In this document: positions 24,720 through 32,210 of the stretch, piece after piece
Position numbering within the stretch: position 1 is the first letter of the stretch
Layout of the letters: each line of letters starts with the position of its first letter
From: Nocardiopsis endophytica
Lineage (GTDB): Bacteria; Actinomycetota; Actinomycetes; Streptosporangiales; Streptosporangiaceae
Reading direction: 5' to 3'
NCBI RefSeq assembly: GCF_027706725.1
Contig: NZ_JAQFWQ010000081.1
Span: forward strand, 1 to 32,210
DNA length: 32,210 nt
Notes under the pieces: model-generated
The model's input: only the letters and a program-made list of their open reading frames with translations
Database searches by the model: none
Told to the model about the DNA's origin: nothing
Program-made: the position numbers and the translations under genes

Positions 24720-24998
24720 TCACACGGGGATGCGGATGCCGTTCCAGCCCTGTAGGCACCAGCCGGCGGACAGCACCTCCTCCAACGGGTGGAAGTCGCG
24801 GTCCGCGGGCATCGCCATCTCCTCGGGCGAGGTCGTCGCCCACACGCACCAGCCCCGGTCGGCCACCTTGAACACCGCGTGGCGCAGCTCCTCGGGGACC
24901 TCCTCGGGCGCCTCGGCGTCCCAGTCCACGGCCACGCCCCTGTGCTCGGCCTCGCGCCGCGCGATCTCGCGCGTGAACGTCCGGGGGGTGTGGCGCAT
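24720..24998 (-). CDS. Small hypothetical protein
   Basis: A 92-residue acidic protein not recognised. It begins RHTPRTFTREIARREAEHRG, has an acidic DWDAEAPEEVPEEL stretch, and a C-terminal half rich in Trp and strands (FKVADRGWCVWATTSPEEM, EEVLSAGWCLQGWNGIRIPV). No signal peptide, no membrane segment. The start, ATG 24998, is preceded by GAGG about eleven bases away. Codon use is normal for the genome, so it is likely real. It stands between the DUF397 gene and the CocE gene, all leftward, without evident coupling. Confidence 0.7.
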   Translation of the reverse strand: MRHTPRTFTREIARREAEHRGVAVDWDAEAPEEVPEELRHAVFKVADRGWCVWATTSPEEMAMPADRDFHPLEEVLSAGWCLQGWNGIRIPV

Positions 24999-25102
24999 GG
25001 TTCTCCTCAGAGGTGGTCACGGTCCGCAGGTCATGCTACTCCCTGTGACCGGCGGTAACCCTCCCCGCCCCGGGGTCGGGCCGGAGCGGCCGCCGCGGTC
25101 GC

Positions 25103-27124
25103 TCAGACCAGGTCCCGGGGGATGGAGGTGTTCCACGTCCGCGCCGCCACGCGCTCCCCGTCCTCGTAGGCGTCCAGGGTCGCGTTGAGCCGGAACTCCT
25201 CCGGCGTGGCCGACAGCTCGGTGTGCGTCACCGTGCGCACCCGCCAGTCCCCGCGCGCGAACCCCATCTGCCACTCGGTGCGCCCCATCGGCGAGGAGAA
25301 GTCGTCGCCCTGCGAGGAGTACTCCTCCCAGGCGCGCCGGGACACCTCCCAGCCGCTGTCGGGGAAGCGCACGGTCCCCAGGTCCTTGAGCACGCACAGC
25401 GAGGACCAGTAGTCGACCAGGTCCCGGGACAGCTCCCAGCGCCCGTCCCCCGGGGTCACCTGCTCGGTCTCCAGCGGCGGGGTGCCCTCGGCCTCCTCGA
25501 ACGGCGCCGGCTCGGCCCCGCGCCCCTGGGGCCGGATCGGCAGCACGAGCGACGTCCCCCCTTCCAGCAGCGCGGTCAGCACGACCGGCTGGGGCGGCGG
25601 CCAGGCCAGCGGCCAGTAGGAGGTCGACACCGACACCCGGATGCGGTGGCCGGGCGGGAACGCCTGCGCGACGCCGTTCATCGGGATCGCCACCCGGTAG
25701 CGCCGCCCCGGCTCCAGCGCCCGCGGCGCGTCGTGCCCCTCGGCGTGGGTGAGGTTGAGCAGCCCGTAGGTCACCCGGGTGGCGCGCCCGTCCCGGGCCA
25801 CGTCCGACAGCCGCACCGCCGCCATGGCCACCGGCCGGTCGACGGTGAACTCCAGGTTGAGCACGGGGGCGCCCAGGATCTCCACCCGCTCCTCCAGCGG
25901 CGGGGTGTCGAACACCAGCGACCCGCCGTCCTCCTCGCGCTGGTCGTAGGGCAGGTCCGGGGGCGCGTTGTAGGAGCACCACTTCCCGGCGAACTGCCCC
26001 ACGGTCAGCGGCGAGCGCACCTGCGCGGCCTCGCGGCCCACGCGCGCGCCCGGCTCGCAGATGCGGTACAGCGCCAGCGGGCGCTCCTGGTAGTCGATGT
26101 CCGGCGAGGGCCACTCGCTCTCGCCGACCCACCGCCCGGGCCGCTCGGAGTAGGAGGTGGACGGCGGCACGCTCTCCTGCATCCAGCTGCGCAGCACCGG
26201 CTCGTCGCCGATGCCGTTGTCCTCGCCCTTGAGCCAGCGGTCCCAGAACCGCACGCAGTGCTGGAGGAAGCCGATGGCCGGGCCGGGCCGCCCCAGGTGG
26301 GGGTACTTGTGCGACCAGGGGCCGATCAGCCCCAGGCGCGGCACGGTCAGGCCCTCCATCAGGCGGAACACCGCGTTGGAGTAGCCGTCGGCCCACCCGC
26401 TGACCGCCATCACCGGCACCTGGATCGCCGACAGGTCCTCGCACACCGAGCCGTGCCGCCAGAAGTCGTCCCGCCGCTGGTGGCGCAGCCAGGTGTCGAG
26501 CCACAGCCCGCTGCCCTCCAGCCGTTCGCGCCACATCGACCGCCAGCCGGCGCCGACCGCCTCGGGGTCGGGCGGGCAGGAGGTGTAGGCGAACATGGTC
26601 GAGGCCCACGACAGGTTGTCGCCCAGCAGGCACCCGCCCATGTAGTGCACGTCGTCGGCGTAGCGGTCGTCGGTGGAGCAGATGGTGATGATCGCGCCCA
26701 GGCTCTCCGGACGCCGCGCCGCCACCTGCAGCGCGTTGAACCCGCCCCAGGAGATGCCCATCATCCCGGTGGTGCCGTCGCACCAGGGCCGCTCGGCCAT
26801 CCAGGCGAGCACCTCCTCGGCGTCCTGAAGCTCGCGCTCCAGGTACTCGTCCTGGAGCACCCCCTCGGAGTCGCCGCTGCCGCGCAGGTCGACGCGGACG
26901 CAGGCATAGCCGTGCCCGGCCAGGTAGGGGTGCACGGTGGAGTCGCGCTGGGCGGTCAGGTCGCGCTGCCGGTAGGGGATGAACTCCAGGACCGCCGGGA
27001 CGGGGGCGTTCTCCGACCCGGCCGGGCGCCAGACGCGCCCGGCCAGGCGCACCCCGTCGGAGACGGGGATCGTCACCTCCCCCTCCTCGACGACCTCCTG
27101 CGGAAGCTCGGTGACGGTGCGCAT
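25103..27124 (-). CDS. CocE/NonD-family serine hydrolase (X-Pro dipeptidyl-peptidase-like)
   Basis: A 673-residue alpha/beta hydrolase. The family layout is clear: the N-terminal strand block IPVSDGVRLAGRVWRPAG, ACVRVDLRGSGDSEG, the nucleophile Ser125 in MMGISWGGFNALQVAARR, VMAVSGWADGYSNAVFR with the likely catalytic Asp, GPWSHKYPH with the likely His, and a C-terminal jelly-roll domain (LNLEFTVDRPVAMAAVRLSD, FPPGHRIRVSVSTSYWP). Known members hydrolyse esters such as cocaine, or act on X-Pro peptides and acylated substrates. There is no signal peptide, so it acts in the cytoplasm. It starts five bases after the ATP-grasp stop (GAGAGGGGG upstream) and is coupled to it, which suggests a shared small-molecule substrate, one enzyme making or changing a bond and the other cleaving one. 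Confidence 0.93.
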   Translation of the reverse strand: MRTVTELPQEVVEEGEVTIPVSDGVRLAGRVWRPAGSENAPVPAVLEFIPYRQRDLTAQRDSTVHPYLAGHGYACVRVDLRGSGDSEGVLQDEYLERELQDAEEVLAWMAERPWCDGTTGMMGISWGGFNALQVAARRPESLGAIITICSTDDRYADDVHYMGGCLLGDNLSWASTMFAYTSCPPDPEAVGAGWRSMWRERLEGSGLWLDTWLRHQRRDDFWRHGSVCEDLSAIQVPVMAVSGWADGYSNAVFRLMEGLTVPRLGLIGPWSHKYPHLGRPGPAIGFLQHCVRFWDRWLKGEDNGIGDEPVLRSWMQESVPPSTSYSERPGRWVGESEWPSPDIDYQERPLALYRICEPGARVGREAAQVRSPLTVGQFAGKWCSYNAPPDLPYDQREEDGGSLVFDTPPLEERVEILGAPVLNLEFTVDRPVAMAAVRLSDVARDGRATRVTYGLLNLTHAEGHDAPRALEPGRRYRVAIPMNGVAQAFPPGHRIRVSVSTSYWPLAWPPPQPVVLTALLEGGTSLVLPIRPQGRGAEPAPFEEAEGTPPLETEQVTPGDGRWELSRDLVDYWSSLCVLKDLGTVRFPDSGWEVSRRAWEEYSSQGDDFSSPMGRTEWQMGFARGDWRVRTVTHTELSATPEEFRLNATLDAYEDGERVAARTWNTSIPRDLV

Positions 27125-27129
27125 GCGGC

Positions 27130-28428
27130 TCAGTCCCCCTCTCCGTTGCCGGTGCCGGGGCCGACGTCGTCGATCTCGAACGGGAGCCGTGCCAGGCACA
27201 GCTCGTAGGTGCGGCGCAGGTTCTCCTCCCCGCGCCCGGCGGTGAACACCTGGGCCAGTTCGTAGCTGTAGCTGTCCTGGCCGTACAGCCGCGACAGGCG
27301 GGTGCCGGGGCTCACCGCGATCTTCGCTGTGGTGCCGGGCAGGTCGCGCTCCATGCGCGCCACGTCCTCGGGCCCGGGGGCGGTGCGCACCACCCCGTCG
27401 GTGAAGCGGCGCAGGAACCACTTGGCGGCGGTGGCGTACTCGCCCGCCCCCGGCTCCAGCCGCGGCTCCAGGCCCATGGCCAGGCGGACCATGTGGTCGT
27501 GGTTGGGCACGCCGTCGACCTGCTCGGTCATCCAGCCGTGCGACTGGGAGTGGCGGGGGTTGACCTCCAGCAGCCGCACGTCGTCGGTGCCGGGGTCGCA
27601 GAAGTACTCGATGTTGAAGGTGGTGTTGTCCAGCCCCATCCGGTAGACGACCGCCTCGGAGATCTCGGTCAGCCGGTCCCGCATCGGCCCGGGCAGGCCG
27701 GAAGGGGTGGTGTAGCGCAGGAAGCTGGAGGAGTCGGGGTAGAGGGCCGAGTCGATGATGGCGTAGACGACGGGCACGCCGCGGTGGACGTAGCCCTCGA
27801 CGGTGACCTGCTCGCCGGTGGCCTCCTCCTCGGCCAGGCAGGCCGTCCCCCCGGCGCGGGCGACCTCCTCGGGCAGGTCGAAGCCGCGCAGGACCTCCTC
27901 GAAGGGGTCGCCGATCTCGTGGGCGCGCTCGCGGACGCGCCCGAGCGCCTCGCGGAACCCCCGGTCGTCGGTGACCCGGAAGGCCAGCGCGGAGGAGTAG
28001 GACTTCACCGGTTTGAGCCACATCGGGTAGCGCAGCCCCGGCGGCGGCTCCTGCGCGTCGAAGGGCACCTCGGCGAACCGCGGCAGCGCGTCGGTCACCT
28101 CCCGCTGCTCCAGCCGGCTCCAGTACTTGTGCTCGCACTTGACGACGGCCTCCAGCGGCGCCGACGGCAGGCCCCGCTCGGCGCACAGGATCGGCACGAG
28201 CGTGCACACCGGGAAGTCCCAGAAGCCGATGATGGCGTCCGCCTTCCCGGGGAAGGCGTCCAGGTGCGCGCGGGCCTCGTCGAGCAGTTCGTGGAGCCGC
28301 CCGTAGGGGTTGCGCAGCCGCTCCATGTCGAGCAGTCCGTGGATGCGGTAGCCGTGTTCGCGGGCCTGCCTCTCCAAGAGCTCGCGGTTGTGGGGGTCCA
28401 GCCCCAGGACGAAGACGTCGGCGTCCAT
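27130..28428 (-). CDS. ATP-grasp ligase of unknown substrate
   Basis: A 432-residue ATP-dependent carboxylate-amine ligase. An N-terminal Rossmann-like part (VFVLGLDPHNRELLERQA, AIIGFWDFPVCTLVPILC) precedes the ATP-grasp fold, with YPMWLKPVKSYSSALAFRV as the ATP-binding Lys region, VEGYVHRGVPVVYAIIDS, and FNIEYFCDPGTDDVRLLEVNPRHSQSHG carrying the metal-binding Glu and Asn. Such enzymes join an acyl phosphate to an amine or another nucleophile, in peptides, nucleotides or natural products. It is translated just before the CocE hydrolase and starts at ATG 28428 with GGGAGG upstream. The family does not identify the substrate. It resembles the stand-alone ATP-grasp proteins seen with hydrolases and transporters, but I cannot name a characterised relative. 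Confidence 0.9.
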   Translation of the reverse strand: MDADVFVLGLDPHNRELLERQAREHGYRIHGLLDMERLRNPYGRLHELLDEARAHLDAFPGKADAIIGFWDFPVCTLVPILCAERGLPSAPLEAVVKCEHKYWSRLEQREVTDALPRFAEVPFDAQEPPPGLRYPMWLKPVKSYSSALAFRVTDDRGFREALGRVRERAHEIGDPFEEVLRGFDLPEEVARAGGTACLAEEEATGEQVTVEGYVHRGVPVVYAIIDSALYPDSSSFLRYTTPSGLPGPMRDRLTEISEAVVYRMGLDNTTFNIEYFCDPGTDDVRLLEVNPRHSQSHGWMTEQVDGVPNHDHMVRLAMGLEPRLEPGAGEYATAAKWFLRRFTDGVVRTAPGPEDVARMERDLPGTTAKIAVSPGTRLSRLYGQDSYSYELAQVFTAGRGEENLRRTYELCLARLPFEIDDVGPGTGNGEGD

Positions 28429-28500
28429 GGCCCTCCCTTCGCCGCCTCTGCCCCCCGACTACCCGCAGGTCGGGAGGTTACGTGCGGCGCCGGGACACGG

Positions 28501-28531
28501 CCGGGGGCCCGGAACATGTCTGGGCCCCCGG
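28501..28531. terminator. Stem-loop between the transporter and the ligase operon
   Basis: CCGGGGGCCC and GGGCCCCCGG make a 10-bp perfect stem with an 11-base loop. It lies 130 bases beyond the leftward MFS stop and 73 bases ahead of the ligase start, so it can separate the two transcripts. On the plus strand it is followed by TTGTTGT. Confidence 0.65.
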
Positions 28532-28660
28532 TTGTTGTACGGGGTGTCCGGCGGAACCCCACCCGTCCCGTCGGACCGCGCCGGCCCGGCTCCGCGTCTG
28601 GGGGGATCGCGTCGAGCCGGACCGGCCCTTTCTTCTGTCCGCGCGGCGGACGGCGCCGGG

Positions 28661-30070
28661 CTACCGGCCCATCTCCTCCAGCGTCTTGCCCTTGGTCTCC
28701 TGGACGTACTTCCACACGAACAGGAACGACAGCACCGCGAAGGCCGTGTAGATCATGTAGGCGCCGCTCAGGTCCCAGTCGCGCAGGGTGGGGAAGGTGA
28801 CGGTGACCAGCCAGTTGGCGATCCACTGGGTGGCCGTGGCCACCGCCATCGCCGCCGCCCGGATCCGCAGCGGGAACATCTCCCCCAGCAGCACCCAGGT
28901 CACCACGCCCCACGACAGGGCGAAGAACAGCACGAACGCGCTCGCCGACACCAGCGCCACCGCGCCCCAGGCGAACGACAGGTGCGCCTGGTCGCCGACC
29001 ACCGAGGCGTGGCTGAACGCGAACCCGGTCGACGCCAGGGTCACCGCCATGCCCGCCGAGCCGATCAGCAGCAGCGGCTTGCGCCCGATCTTGTCGACCA
29101 GGCCGATGGCGATGAAGGTGCCGACGATGTTCACGATCGAGGTGAACAGGCTCAGCAGCAGCGAGTCGCTCTCGTTGACGCCCACCGACTGCCACAGCGA
29201 CGAGGAGTAGTAGAAGATGACGTTGATGCCGACCAGCTGCTGGAACGCCGAGATCGCCATGCCGATCCACACGATGGGCAGCAGCAGGTAGGGGCCGCGC
29301 AGGTCGCTCAGCTTGGGCTTGACCTCCGAGCCCAGGGCCTCGTGGATCTCGGCGATGCGCGCGTCCACGTCGCCGCCCTCGACCTCCTCCAGGATGCGGC
29401 GCGCCTTGGCGTCGCGGCCCACGCGCACCAGGTAGCGGGGCGACTCGGGGATGGTCAGCGACAGCAGGATGTACAGCGCCGCCGGGAACACCTCCACGCC
29501 CAGCATCCACTGCCAGGCCTGCAGCGGCCCCAGCTGGCCGAGCGAGCTGCCCCCGGCCAGCGACGCCAGCGCGTAGTTCACCAGCTGGGAGACGGCGATG
29601 CCGAGCACGATCGCGAGCTGCTGCAGCGATGCCAGCCGTCCCCGGTAGGCCGCCGGGGACACCTCGGCGATGTAGGTGGGCGCGATCACCGAGGCGATGC
29701 CGATGGCGCAGCCGCCGACCACGCGCCACAGCGCCAGGTCCCACACGGTGAACGGCAGCGCCGAGCCGATGCCGCTGATCAGGAACAGCAGGCCGGCCAG
29801 CTGCATCACGCGGATGCGGCCGAAGCGGTCGGCCAGGGTACCGGCCACCGCCGCGCCCACCGCCGAGCCGAGCAGCGCCGCGGCCACGGTGAACCCGGTG
29901 ACGCCCGGCCCCACTTCGAAGTGCTTCTGGATGGCGTCGACGGCGCCGTTGATGACCGAGCTGTCGTAGCCGAACAGGAAGCCGCCCATGGCGGCCGCCC
30001 CGGCGATCATGACGACATGGGCGAGGTTTCCGGCCTCCGCGTCGGGGGCCGAGGAGTGCGCTCTGGCCAC
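28661..30070 (-). CDS. Sugar-porter MFS transporter (glucose/galactose-type)
   Basis: A 469-residue major-facilitator permease with twelve membrane helices. The sugar-porter signatures are all present: GGFLFGYDSSVINGA in helix 1, ADRFGRIRVM after helix 2, PTYIAEVSPAAYRGRL, IPESPRYLVRVGR, QQLVGINVIFYYSSSLW in helix 7, and the closing PETKGKT-type block VQETKGKTLEEMG. It resembles Glf of Zymomonas and GlcP of Streptomyces. The likely substrate is a hexose such as glucose. Translation starts at GTG 30070 behind AAGGAGGGGG. Facilitated glucose entry would suit the glk-zwf-edd-eda operon, but the two are 13 kb apart and the link is an inference. It is upstream of the ATP-grasp pair but separated from it by a stem-loop. 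Confidence 0.95.
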   Translation of the reverse strand: MARAHSSAPDAEAGNLAHVVMIAGAAAMGGFLFGYDSSVINGAVDAIQKHFEVGPGVTGFTVAAALLGSAVGAAVAGTLADRFGRIRVMQLAGLLFLISGIGSALPFTVWDLALWRVVGGCAIGIASVIAPTYIAEVSPAAYRGRLASLQQLAIVLGIAVSQLVNYALASLAGGSSLGQLGPLQAWQWMLGVEVFPAALYILLSLTIPESPRYLVRVGRDAKARRILEEVEGGDVDARIAEIHEALGSEVKPKLSDLRGPYLLLPIVWIGMAISAFQQLVGINVIFYYSSSLWQSVGVNESDSLLLSLFTSIVNIVGTFIAIGLVDKIGRKPLLLIGSAGMAVTLASTGFAFSHASVVGDQAHLSFAWGAVALVSASAFVLFFALSWGVVTWVLLGEMFPLRIRAAAMAVATATQWIANWLVTVTFPTLRDWDLSGAYMIYTAFAVLSFLFVWKYVQETKGKTLEEMGR

Positions 30071-30283
30071 GCTCCCCCTCCTTACCGCGTCAACGGGGGG
30101 TGATGGACATGTTGCAGCTCACCATGGTCTCGCCGCCGCGGGTGTGCTCGGACACGAAACGCGGTGAGTTGTCTTTCACAGGCGCGATGATTGCCGTTTC
30201 GGGGGGCGGGTAGGGGCGGCATCCTCGGGTGGGGCCCCGCGCGCGGAGGCGGGGCCGCTGCCGATCAGCGGAGGGAAAGAGCC

Positions 30284-30865
30284 ATGTCCGACCTGCTGGA
30301 CCTGCACGGCCAGGCGATGAAGGAGTTCGACCGCAGGGTGAGGGCGGTGGGCCCGACGCAGTGGGCCGACCCCACGCCCTGTACCGAATGGGACGTGCAC
30401 GACCTGGTGGAGCACCTGGTGCGCGAGCAGCTCTGGGTGCCCTACCTGCTGGAGGGCGGCACGATCGACGGGGCGGGCGGCCGCTTCGACGGCGACGCCA
30501 TGGGCGAGGAGCCGGTGGCCACCTGGGAGCTGGCCTCCCGGGAGGCGCGCACGGCCTGGCTGCGCCCCGGCTCCCTGGAGAGCACCGTGCACCTGTCGTT
30601 CGGCGACGCCCCCGGGTCGCTGTACCTGTGGCAGATGACGTTCGACCTGGCCGTGCACGCCTGGGACCTGGCCCGCGCGATCGGCGCCGACGAGCGGCTG
30701 GACCCCTCGCTGGTGCGGGCCCTGCTGGAGTCCGAGCAGATCTCCGACGACCTGGACGCCGCCCAGGAGCAGGGCGGGACGGGGATGTTCGCCCCGGCGC
30801 GGCCGGTCCCCGAGGGGGCCGGCGACCAGGCCGTTCTGCTGGCCCGGACCGGCCGCGCGGCCTGA
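30284..30865 (+). CDS. TIGR03086/DinB-like metal-binding protein
   Basis: A 193-residue protein of the actinobacterial TIGR03086 group within the DinB/YfiT-like superfamily. It opens with LLDLHGQAMKEFDRRVRAVG and the motif DPTPCTEWDVHDLVEHLV, continues with LWQMTFDLAVHAWDLARAIG, and ends in an Ala-rich tail. In this superfamily the conserved histidines bind a metal, and several members use mycothiol, the thiol cofactor of actinobacteria. The ATG at 30284 has GGAGGG upstream; an in-frame upstream ATG at 30191 lacks one. Its own role is unknown. It is divergent from the MFS gene with a 213-base gap in which I see no gene. Confidence 0.92.
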   Translation: MSDLLDLHGQAMKEFDRRVRAVGPTQWADPTPCTEWDVHDLVEHLVREQLWVPYLLEGGTIDGAGGRFDGDAMGEEPVATWELASREARTAWLRPGSLESTVHLSFGDAPGSLYLWQMTFDLAVHAWDLARAIGADERLDPSLVRALLESEQISDDLDAAQEQGGTGMFAPARPVPEGAGDQAVLLARTGRAA

Positions 30866-30948
30866 GCCCTGCCGGGGCCTACGCGGGGCCTGATTCCTGC
30901 CGGGGCCTACGCGGGGGGCCTGAACCCCGCCGGGGCCCACGCGGGGGC
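30861..30948 (+). repeat. Three-unit tandem repeat across the stop codon of the TIGR03086 gene
   Basis: Three direct repeats of about 28-30 bases share CCTGA, a CCTGCCGGGGCC-like core and TACGCGGGG. Units begin at 30861, 30889 and 30919. The first includes the stop codon TGA at 30863-30865, so the stop context is copied in the other two units. Each unit also contains the self-complementary GCCGGGGCC-like core. Probably a local duplication by replication slippage. Confidence 0.75.
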
Positions 30949-31035
30949 GGCCGGCCGCCGCCCCGGCCCCGTCGGCGGGCGCCCGGGCTGCGGCGGACCG
31001 GGACCGCCCGCTCCGTAAGGGCGGTGGTCCACAAA

Positions 31036-31050
31036 CCCCGCGGGGCCGTT
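31036..31050 (+). terminator. GC palindrome with T-run
   Basis: CCCCGCGGGG (31036-31045) is followed by CC and G then five T. A perfect palindrome without a loop plus T-run may act as a weak intrinsic terminator between the TIGR03086 gene and bioB, 54 bases before the bioB start. Confidence 0.4.
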
Positions 31051-31103
31051 TTTGGCTCCTCCGGCGCCTGTGCCCCGCGCGCCCCTCCACCAGGATCGGC
31101 TGC

Positions 31104-32177
31104 ATGGCCCGATTCGACGTGCTCTCGGACAAGGCGCTGCGGCGCGAACCCCCGACCCGCGAGGAGCTGCTCGGTGTGCTGGGCAGCGACGACGACGTGC
31201 TGATGGACCTGGTGGCCGCCGCCGCGCGGCCCCGCCTGCGCGCCTTCGGCCGCACCGTCAAGCTCAACTACCTGGTCAACCTCAAGAGCGGGCTGTGCCC
31301 GGAGGACTGCACCTACTGCTCCCAGCGCCTGGGCTCCACCGCCGACGTGGTGACCTACACCTGGCTCAGGCCCGAGCAGACCGCCGAGGCGGTGCGCGCC
31401 GGCGTCCGGGCGGGGGCGGCGCGCGTGTGCCTGGTGGCCAGCGGGCGCGGCCCCACCGACCGCGACGTGGAGCGGCTCCGCCCGGCCATCGAGGGCATCA
31501 AGGCCGACCACCCCGGGGTGGAGGTCTGCGCCTGCCTGGGCCTGCTCTCCGACGGGCAGGCCGAGCGGCTGCGCGCCTCGGGGGTGGACGCCTACAACCA
31601 CAACCTCAACACCTCCGGCGAGCGCTACTCCGACATCTGCACCACCCACACCTTCGACGACCGGGTGGAGACCGTGGGCAAGGCCAAGGCGGCGGGCCTG
31701 TCCCCCTGCTCGGGCCTGATCGCGGGCATGGGCGAGAGCGACGGCGACATCGCCGACGCCCTGCTGGCCCTGCGCGGGCTGGAGCCGGACTCGGTGCCGG
31801 TCAACTTCCTCATCCCGTTCGAGGGGACCCCGCTGGCCGGGCAGTGGAACCTGGACGCCCGGCAGTGCCTGCGCATCCTGGCGGCGGCCCGGCTGGTCTT
31901 CCCCGACACCGAGGTGCGCCTGGCCGCCGGGCGCGAGGTGCACCTGCGCGGCATGCAGTCCACGGCGCTGTACCTGGCCAACTCGATCTTCCTGGGCGAC
32001 TACCTGACCAGCGAGGGCCAGCCCGGCCGGGCCGACCTGGAGATGATCCGCGACGCCGGGTTCACCGTCCTGGGCGCCGAGGAGGAGGACGAAGGACGGG
32101 ACGGGGGCCGGGAGCGCCCCGAACTGGTGCGCCCCCGCCAGCGGGGCGCGGGCACCACCCTCCCGCCCAACGCCTGA
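31104..32177 (+). CDS. bioB: Biotin synthase
   Basis: A 357-residue radical-SAM enzyme inserting sulfur into dethiobiotin, the last step of biotin synthesis. The [4Fe-4S] motif CX3CX2C is Cys65, Cys69 and Cys72 in [12 protein letters not shown]. The ligands of the second, [2Fe-2S] cluster known from E. coli are also present: Cys109, Cys142, Cys202 and Arg277 (LAAGREVHL). [15 protein letters not shown] and LIPFEGTPL are family blocks. Compared with E. coli the C-terminus carries a polar Glu/Arg tail. It stands alone; no bioA, bioD or bioF is in the window. I searched its upstream region by eye for BirA- or BioQ-like dyads and saw none. The ATG at 31104 places the family start well; no strong Shine-Dalgarno is evident. 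Confidence 0.97.
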   Translation: MARFDVLSDKALRREPPTREELLGVLGSDDDVLMDLVAAAARPRLRAFGRTVKLNYLVNLKSGLCPEDCTYCSQRLGSTADVVTYTWLRPEQTAEAVRAGVRAGAARVCLVASGRGPTDRDVERLRPAIEGIKADHPGVEVCACLGLLSDGQAERLRASGVDAYNHNLNTSGERYSDICTTHTFDDRVETVGKAKAAGLSPCSGLIAGMGESDGDIADALLALRGLEPDSVPVNFLIPFEGTPLAGQWNLDARQCLRILAAARLVFPDTEVRLAAGREVHLRGMQSTALYLANSIFLGDYLTSEGQPGRADLEMIRDAGFTVLGAEEEDEGRDGGRERPELVRPRQRGAGTTLPPNA

Positions 32178-32210
32178 CGGGCGGGGCGGGGCGCCCGGGC
32201 GGGCCGAGCG

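Noticed and set aside
25223-27208. Plus-strand frame of 661 codons opposite the CocE gene
   Set aside because: Composition is His/Arg/Gln/Pro-rich without domains; the sense protein is a complete hydrolase.
30861-30948. Possible CRISPR-like array
   Set aside because: The units are contiguous with no spacers, only three, and no cas genes are present.
30950-31103. BirA/BioQ operator before bioB
   Set aside because: No dyad resembling known biotin-regulator sites could be found by eye.

Overview
The window is very GC-rich, with strong codon-position bias, and it carries typical actinomycete families: a DUF397 protein, a TIGR03086 (DinB-like) protein, F420/FMN split-barrel and AHSA1 proteins, LuxR-type two-component genes and sugar-porter MFS. 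The best overall guess is a filamentous actinobacterium near Nocardiopsis, Streptomonospora or Thermobifida. The riboswitch at 2391-2432 closely resembles the Thermobifida guanidine-III aptamer as I remember it. Genes were assigned by recognising protein families and motifs; no database search was run.

Layout. 1-64: one copy of an intergenic repeat that recurs at 21091-21154, with a partial copy at 20976. 300-2293: a divergent LysR regulator / EamA exporter pair with a palindrome between them. 2336-3136: promoter, guanidine-III riboswitch and two overlapping-type SMR genes of the SugE/Gdx (guanidinium exporter) subtype. 3191-4758: an unknown protein and a BtrH/C39-like Cys-protein. 4796-7999: a TetR-ATPase-permease operon read leftwards. 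It is preceded by a perfect 31-nt palindrome and an 11-codon leader ORF coupled to tetR. 8309-9186: a truncated relic of a secreted M23-type peptidase and a membrane-anchored NPCBM-like protein.

9338-15696: a ROK-family regulator diverges from a tightly coupled zwf-edd-glk-eda operon, a complete Entner-Doudoroff route from glucose to pyruvate plus glyceraldehyde-3-phosphate apart from the lactonase. The glucokinase is of the E. coli/Zymomonas type, not the ROK type usual in actinobacteria, which suggests acquisition of the operon. A sugar-porter MFS gene at 28661-30070 could feed it. 15754-16225: two overlapping small genes of unknown role. 16317-17164: a SAM methyltransferase behind a Fur/Zur-like box. 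17300-18842: a PPOX-fold protein divergent from an ArsR-AHSA1 operon with a clear promoter and operator repeats.

19168-24263: a stand-alone membrane 'sensor' protein, a LuxR-type response regulator, its likely histidine kinase (separated from it by 654 bp of repeat-bearing DNA) and a divergent ABC-2 transporter, with a 22-bp perfect palindrome between kinase and transporter. 24330-24998: an orphan DUF397 gene with a visible 3' relic of its usual DUF5753 regulator, and a small unknown gene. 25103-30070: a CocE/NonD hydrolase coupled to an ATP-grasp ligase, then the MFS transporter. 30284-32177: a TIGR03086 protein, a tandem repeat over its stop codon, and bioB. No rRNA, tRNA, insertion sequence, phage or CRISPR feature was seen.
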